Assembly: GCA_001001705.1 (NCBI GenBank) | Contig: LCOG01000004.1 | Span: forward strand, 1 to 39,939 | Direction: 5' to 3' | Length of the DNA: 39,939 bases | From: Parcubacteria group bacterium GW2011_GWA2_47_26 | Lineage (GTDB): Bacteria > Patescibacteriota > Patescibacteriia > GWA2-47-26 | Notes under the pieces: generated by a model | Databases searched by the model: none | Told to the model about the DNA's origin: nothing | The model's input: only the letters and a program-made list of their open reading frames with translations | Program-made: the position numbers and the translations under genes | In this document: in pieces, positions 37,900 to 39,939 of the stretch | Layout of the letters: every line of letters begins with the position of its first letter | Numbering within the stretch: position 1 is the stretch's first letter

Positions 37900-39854
37900 G
37901 GAATCCTTTTATCGTACGCGATAGCAAGATTGATGAGCGTATTATTCACGATACAATAAATAGCCGCTGGGTTGAGGACGTCGTACCGGCACGCAGCAAT
38001 GAAATTGAATATCTAAAACCATCATTACAGCGCAAACGATTCTGGTATTTTGCGGGCGGATTTATTTTTATCCTATTATTTTTTTTAGGGCGCAGCGCAC
38101 AACTCCAAATCATTAATGGATCCGAATTTCAAGCTGCCGCAGAGGCAAACCGGCTGCGCATTTTAAGATTGCGCGCTCCGCGAGGCGCTATAGTAGACCG
38201 CAACGGTATTGATTTGACTAAAAACATACCGCATTTTCAAGTTTTACTAACGCCGTCTGATCTGCCGACAGACGCGGCGCTTAAGATGTCAGAGGTGGAA
38301 AAAATCGCGGCAATTTTGAGTTTGAGCCTTGACGAGCTAACTCTGCTTTTGGATTCCAAAGAGCCTGATTCCGCACCGCGTCTTATTAAAGACGGCTTAA
38401 CGCCCGAAGAGGCTTTTCCTGTGATTTTAGCTTCGCAAGATCTTCCCGGGCTTGCAATTGAGACGATCGCAACGCGTTTTTATCCTTTCGGCGCGTCATT
38501 TGCGCATCTTCTTGGCTATCTTGGCAAGATTGATGAGCAAGAAAAAAAATATTATTTAGAAAATGGGTATAGCTTAAATGATATTGTTGGAAAATCCGGG
38601 TTGGAAAAAACATTTGAAAATATCCTGCATGGCAAAGATGGAAAACAATATACCGAGGTTGATGCAAGCGGACGCAGACGCAGCACAAAATTTTCTGAAG
38701 AAGCAAGTCAGGGATCCACACTAACTCTTTCTATAGATGCGCCTTTGCAGATAAAAACAACGGAGTCGCTCCAGCAAACCCTCAATAATTTTAAAAAAAC
38801 TCGCGGAGCCGCTATTGTATTAAATCCGCAAAGCGGGGAAATTTTGGCTTTGGTTTCTTTGCCATCTTTTGATAATAATATTTTTACTCTCGGCAAGGAT
38901 ATCGGGCCTGTACTTAATGAATTAAACACAAATCCTAATCAGCCTCTATTTCCTCGCGCAACCGCCGGCACTTATCCCTCGGGTTCAATTATAAAACCCG
39001 CGATTGCGGCGGCGGCGCTGCAGGAGGGAATTATAACTCCTTTAACGACAATCTTGTCAGTCGGCGGAATCCGAATCGGCGAATGGTTTTTTCCAGACTG
39101 GAAAAGCGGCGGGCATGGCCCTGTTAGTGTTACTCGCGCTATTGCCGAGTCAGTTAATACTTTTTTCTATGCAATCGGCGGCGGCTGGGCGACTCAAAAA
39201 GGTTTGGGCATTAATCGGCTTGCAGAATATCTTCGCAAATTTGGATTTGGAAAATCGGTTGGCATTGAACTTGCGGGCGAGGCTGACGGTTTTGTGCCTA
39301 ATACAGAATGGAAAGAACGGATTAAGAATGAGCCATGGTATATTGGCGATACATACCATCTTTCTATTGGGCAAGGCGATTTTTTGGTTACGCCCCTGCA
39401 AATTGCGCGGATGACGGCTTATTTTGCTTCAAACGGCAAATGGACAAAACCCCACTTGTCCCTCTCTTTATGTCATCCCTCGCAACGCGAAGGATCACGG
39501 GATTCTTTGGCCTGCGGCCTCAGAATGACAGAAACGGGGCCGGGTATTAGCCCACAACATATTCAAACTGTGCGCCGCGGCATGCGTGAGGCTGTGCTAT
39601 ATGGCAGTGCGCGCTCTTTACTGGCTCTCCCGATTGATTCTGCCGGAAAAACAGGCACGGCGCAATGGTCTAATTCCAAATCTCCGCACGCTTGGTTTAT
39701 GGGTTGGGCGCCGTTTAACAATCCGCAGATCGCAGTTACGGTCTTGATTGAAGAAGGCGAAGAAGGTTCGCGAACTGCTGTTGCGGCAGCAAAGGAGATT
39801 ATCCGCGCCTGGTATGAAAATAAATCTAATATCTCGTCTATCATAAATAAGTAG
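37896..39854 (+). CDS. mrdA: Penicillin-binding protein 2 (transpeptidase)
   Basis: APRGAIVDRNG; TYPSGSIIKP; SVNTFFY; AGKTGTAQ. Confidence 0.95.
   Translation: MRNPFIVRDSKIDERIIHDTINSRWVEDVVPARSNEIEYLKPSLQRKRFWYFAGGFIFILLFFLGRSAQLQIINGSEFQAAAEANRLRILRLRAPRGAIVDRNGIDLTKNIPHFQVLLTPSDLPTDAALKMSEVEKIAAILSLSLDELTLLLDSKEPDSAPRLIKDGLTPEEAFPVILASQDLPGLAIETIATRFYPFGASFAHLLGYLGKIDEQEKKYYLENGYSLNDIVGKSGLEKTFENILHGKDGKQYTEVDASGRRRSTKFSEEASQGSTLTLSIDAPLQIKTTESLQQTLNNFKKTRGAAIVLNPQSGEILALVSLPSFDNNIFTLGKDIGPVLNELNTNPNQPLFPRATAGTYPSGSIIKPAIAAAALQEGIITPLTTILSVGGIRIGEWFFPDWKSGGHGPVSVTRAIAESVNTFFYAIGGGWATQKGLGINRLAEYLRKFGFGKSVGIELAGEADGFVPNTEWKERIKNEPWYIGDTYHLSIGQGDFLVTPLQIARMTAYFASNGKWTKPHLSLSLCHPSQREGSRDSLACGLRMTETGPGISPQHIQTVRRGMREAVLYGSARSLLALPIDSAGKTGTAQWSNSKSPHAWFMGWAPFNNPQIAVTVLIEEGEEGSRTAVAAAKEIIRAWYENKSNISSIINK
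39471..39530. repeat. TGTCATTCTGA-family palindromic element inside mrdA
   Basis: TGTCATCCCT...CAGAATGACA, exactly 60 bp. Confidence 0.85.
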
Positions 39855-39939
39855 TAATGTCATAGTAGCGTTAAGTAGAAATGTCATACCTGCTAGAATA
39901 TTGAGCTAATTACTAAGCTCAATACTATGGCACAAGACC

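Noticed and set aside
39855-39939. Possible IS left end at the window edge (two AATGTCATA copies, TTGAGCT...AGCTCAA hairpin, ATG at the end)
   Set aside because: The window stops before any transposase can be seen; too little evidence.

Overview
AT-leaning bacterial chromosomal window, probably Patescibacteria/CPR (Parcubacteria-like). That is an inference from gene content and repeat style, not tested. Housekeeping content: secE-nusG-rplK-rplA, gyrB, dut/dcd, a cell-wall/shape block (rodA, murE-like, mreC, mreD-like, mrdA/PBP2), archease-rtcB, a DEAD-box helicase, engB, tspO and prs. Accessory content: radC, a type III methyltransferase with a decayed restriction subunit, an HsdS C-terminal remnant coupled to a PD-(D/E)XK-like protein, an ArsR regulator, a Panacea/RelE-like toxin-antitoxin candidate, and a co-directional block with a divergent membrane-anchored Clp-like ATPase. 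The strongest unexplained signal is a dense set of small palindromic, MITE-like and heptamer repeats. They sit between genes, supply stop codons, abut start codons, and lie in frame inside conserved genes (murE, prs, mrdA, gyrB, trmH/spoU, DEAD helicase). One 39-bp palindrome occurs in both murE and prs, in different reading frames and with compensatory stem changes. There is also a compact unidentified ncRNA candidate with its own promoter and terminator (981-1098, minus), and a promoter pair with mirrored -35 boxes upstream of secE. No rRNA, convincing tRNA or CRISPR array was seen.
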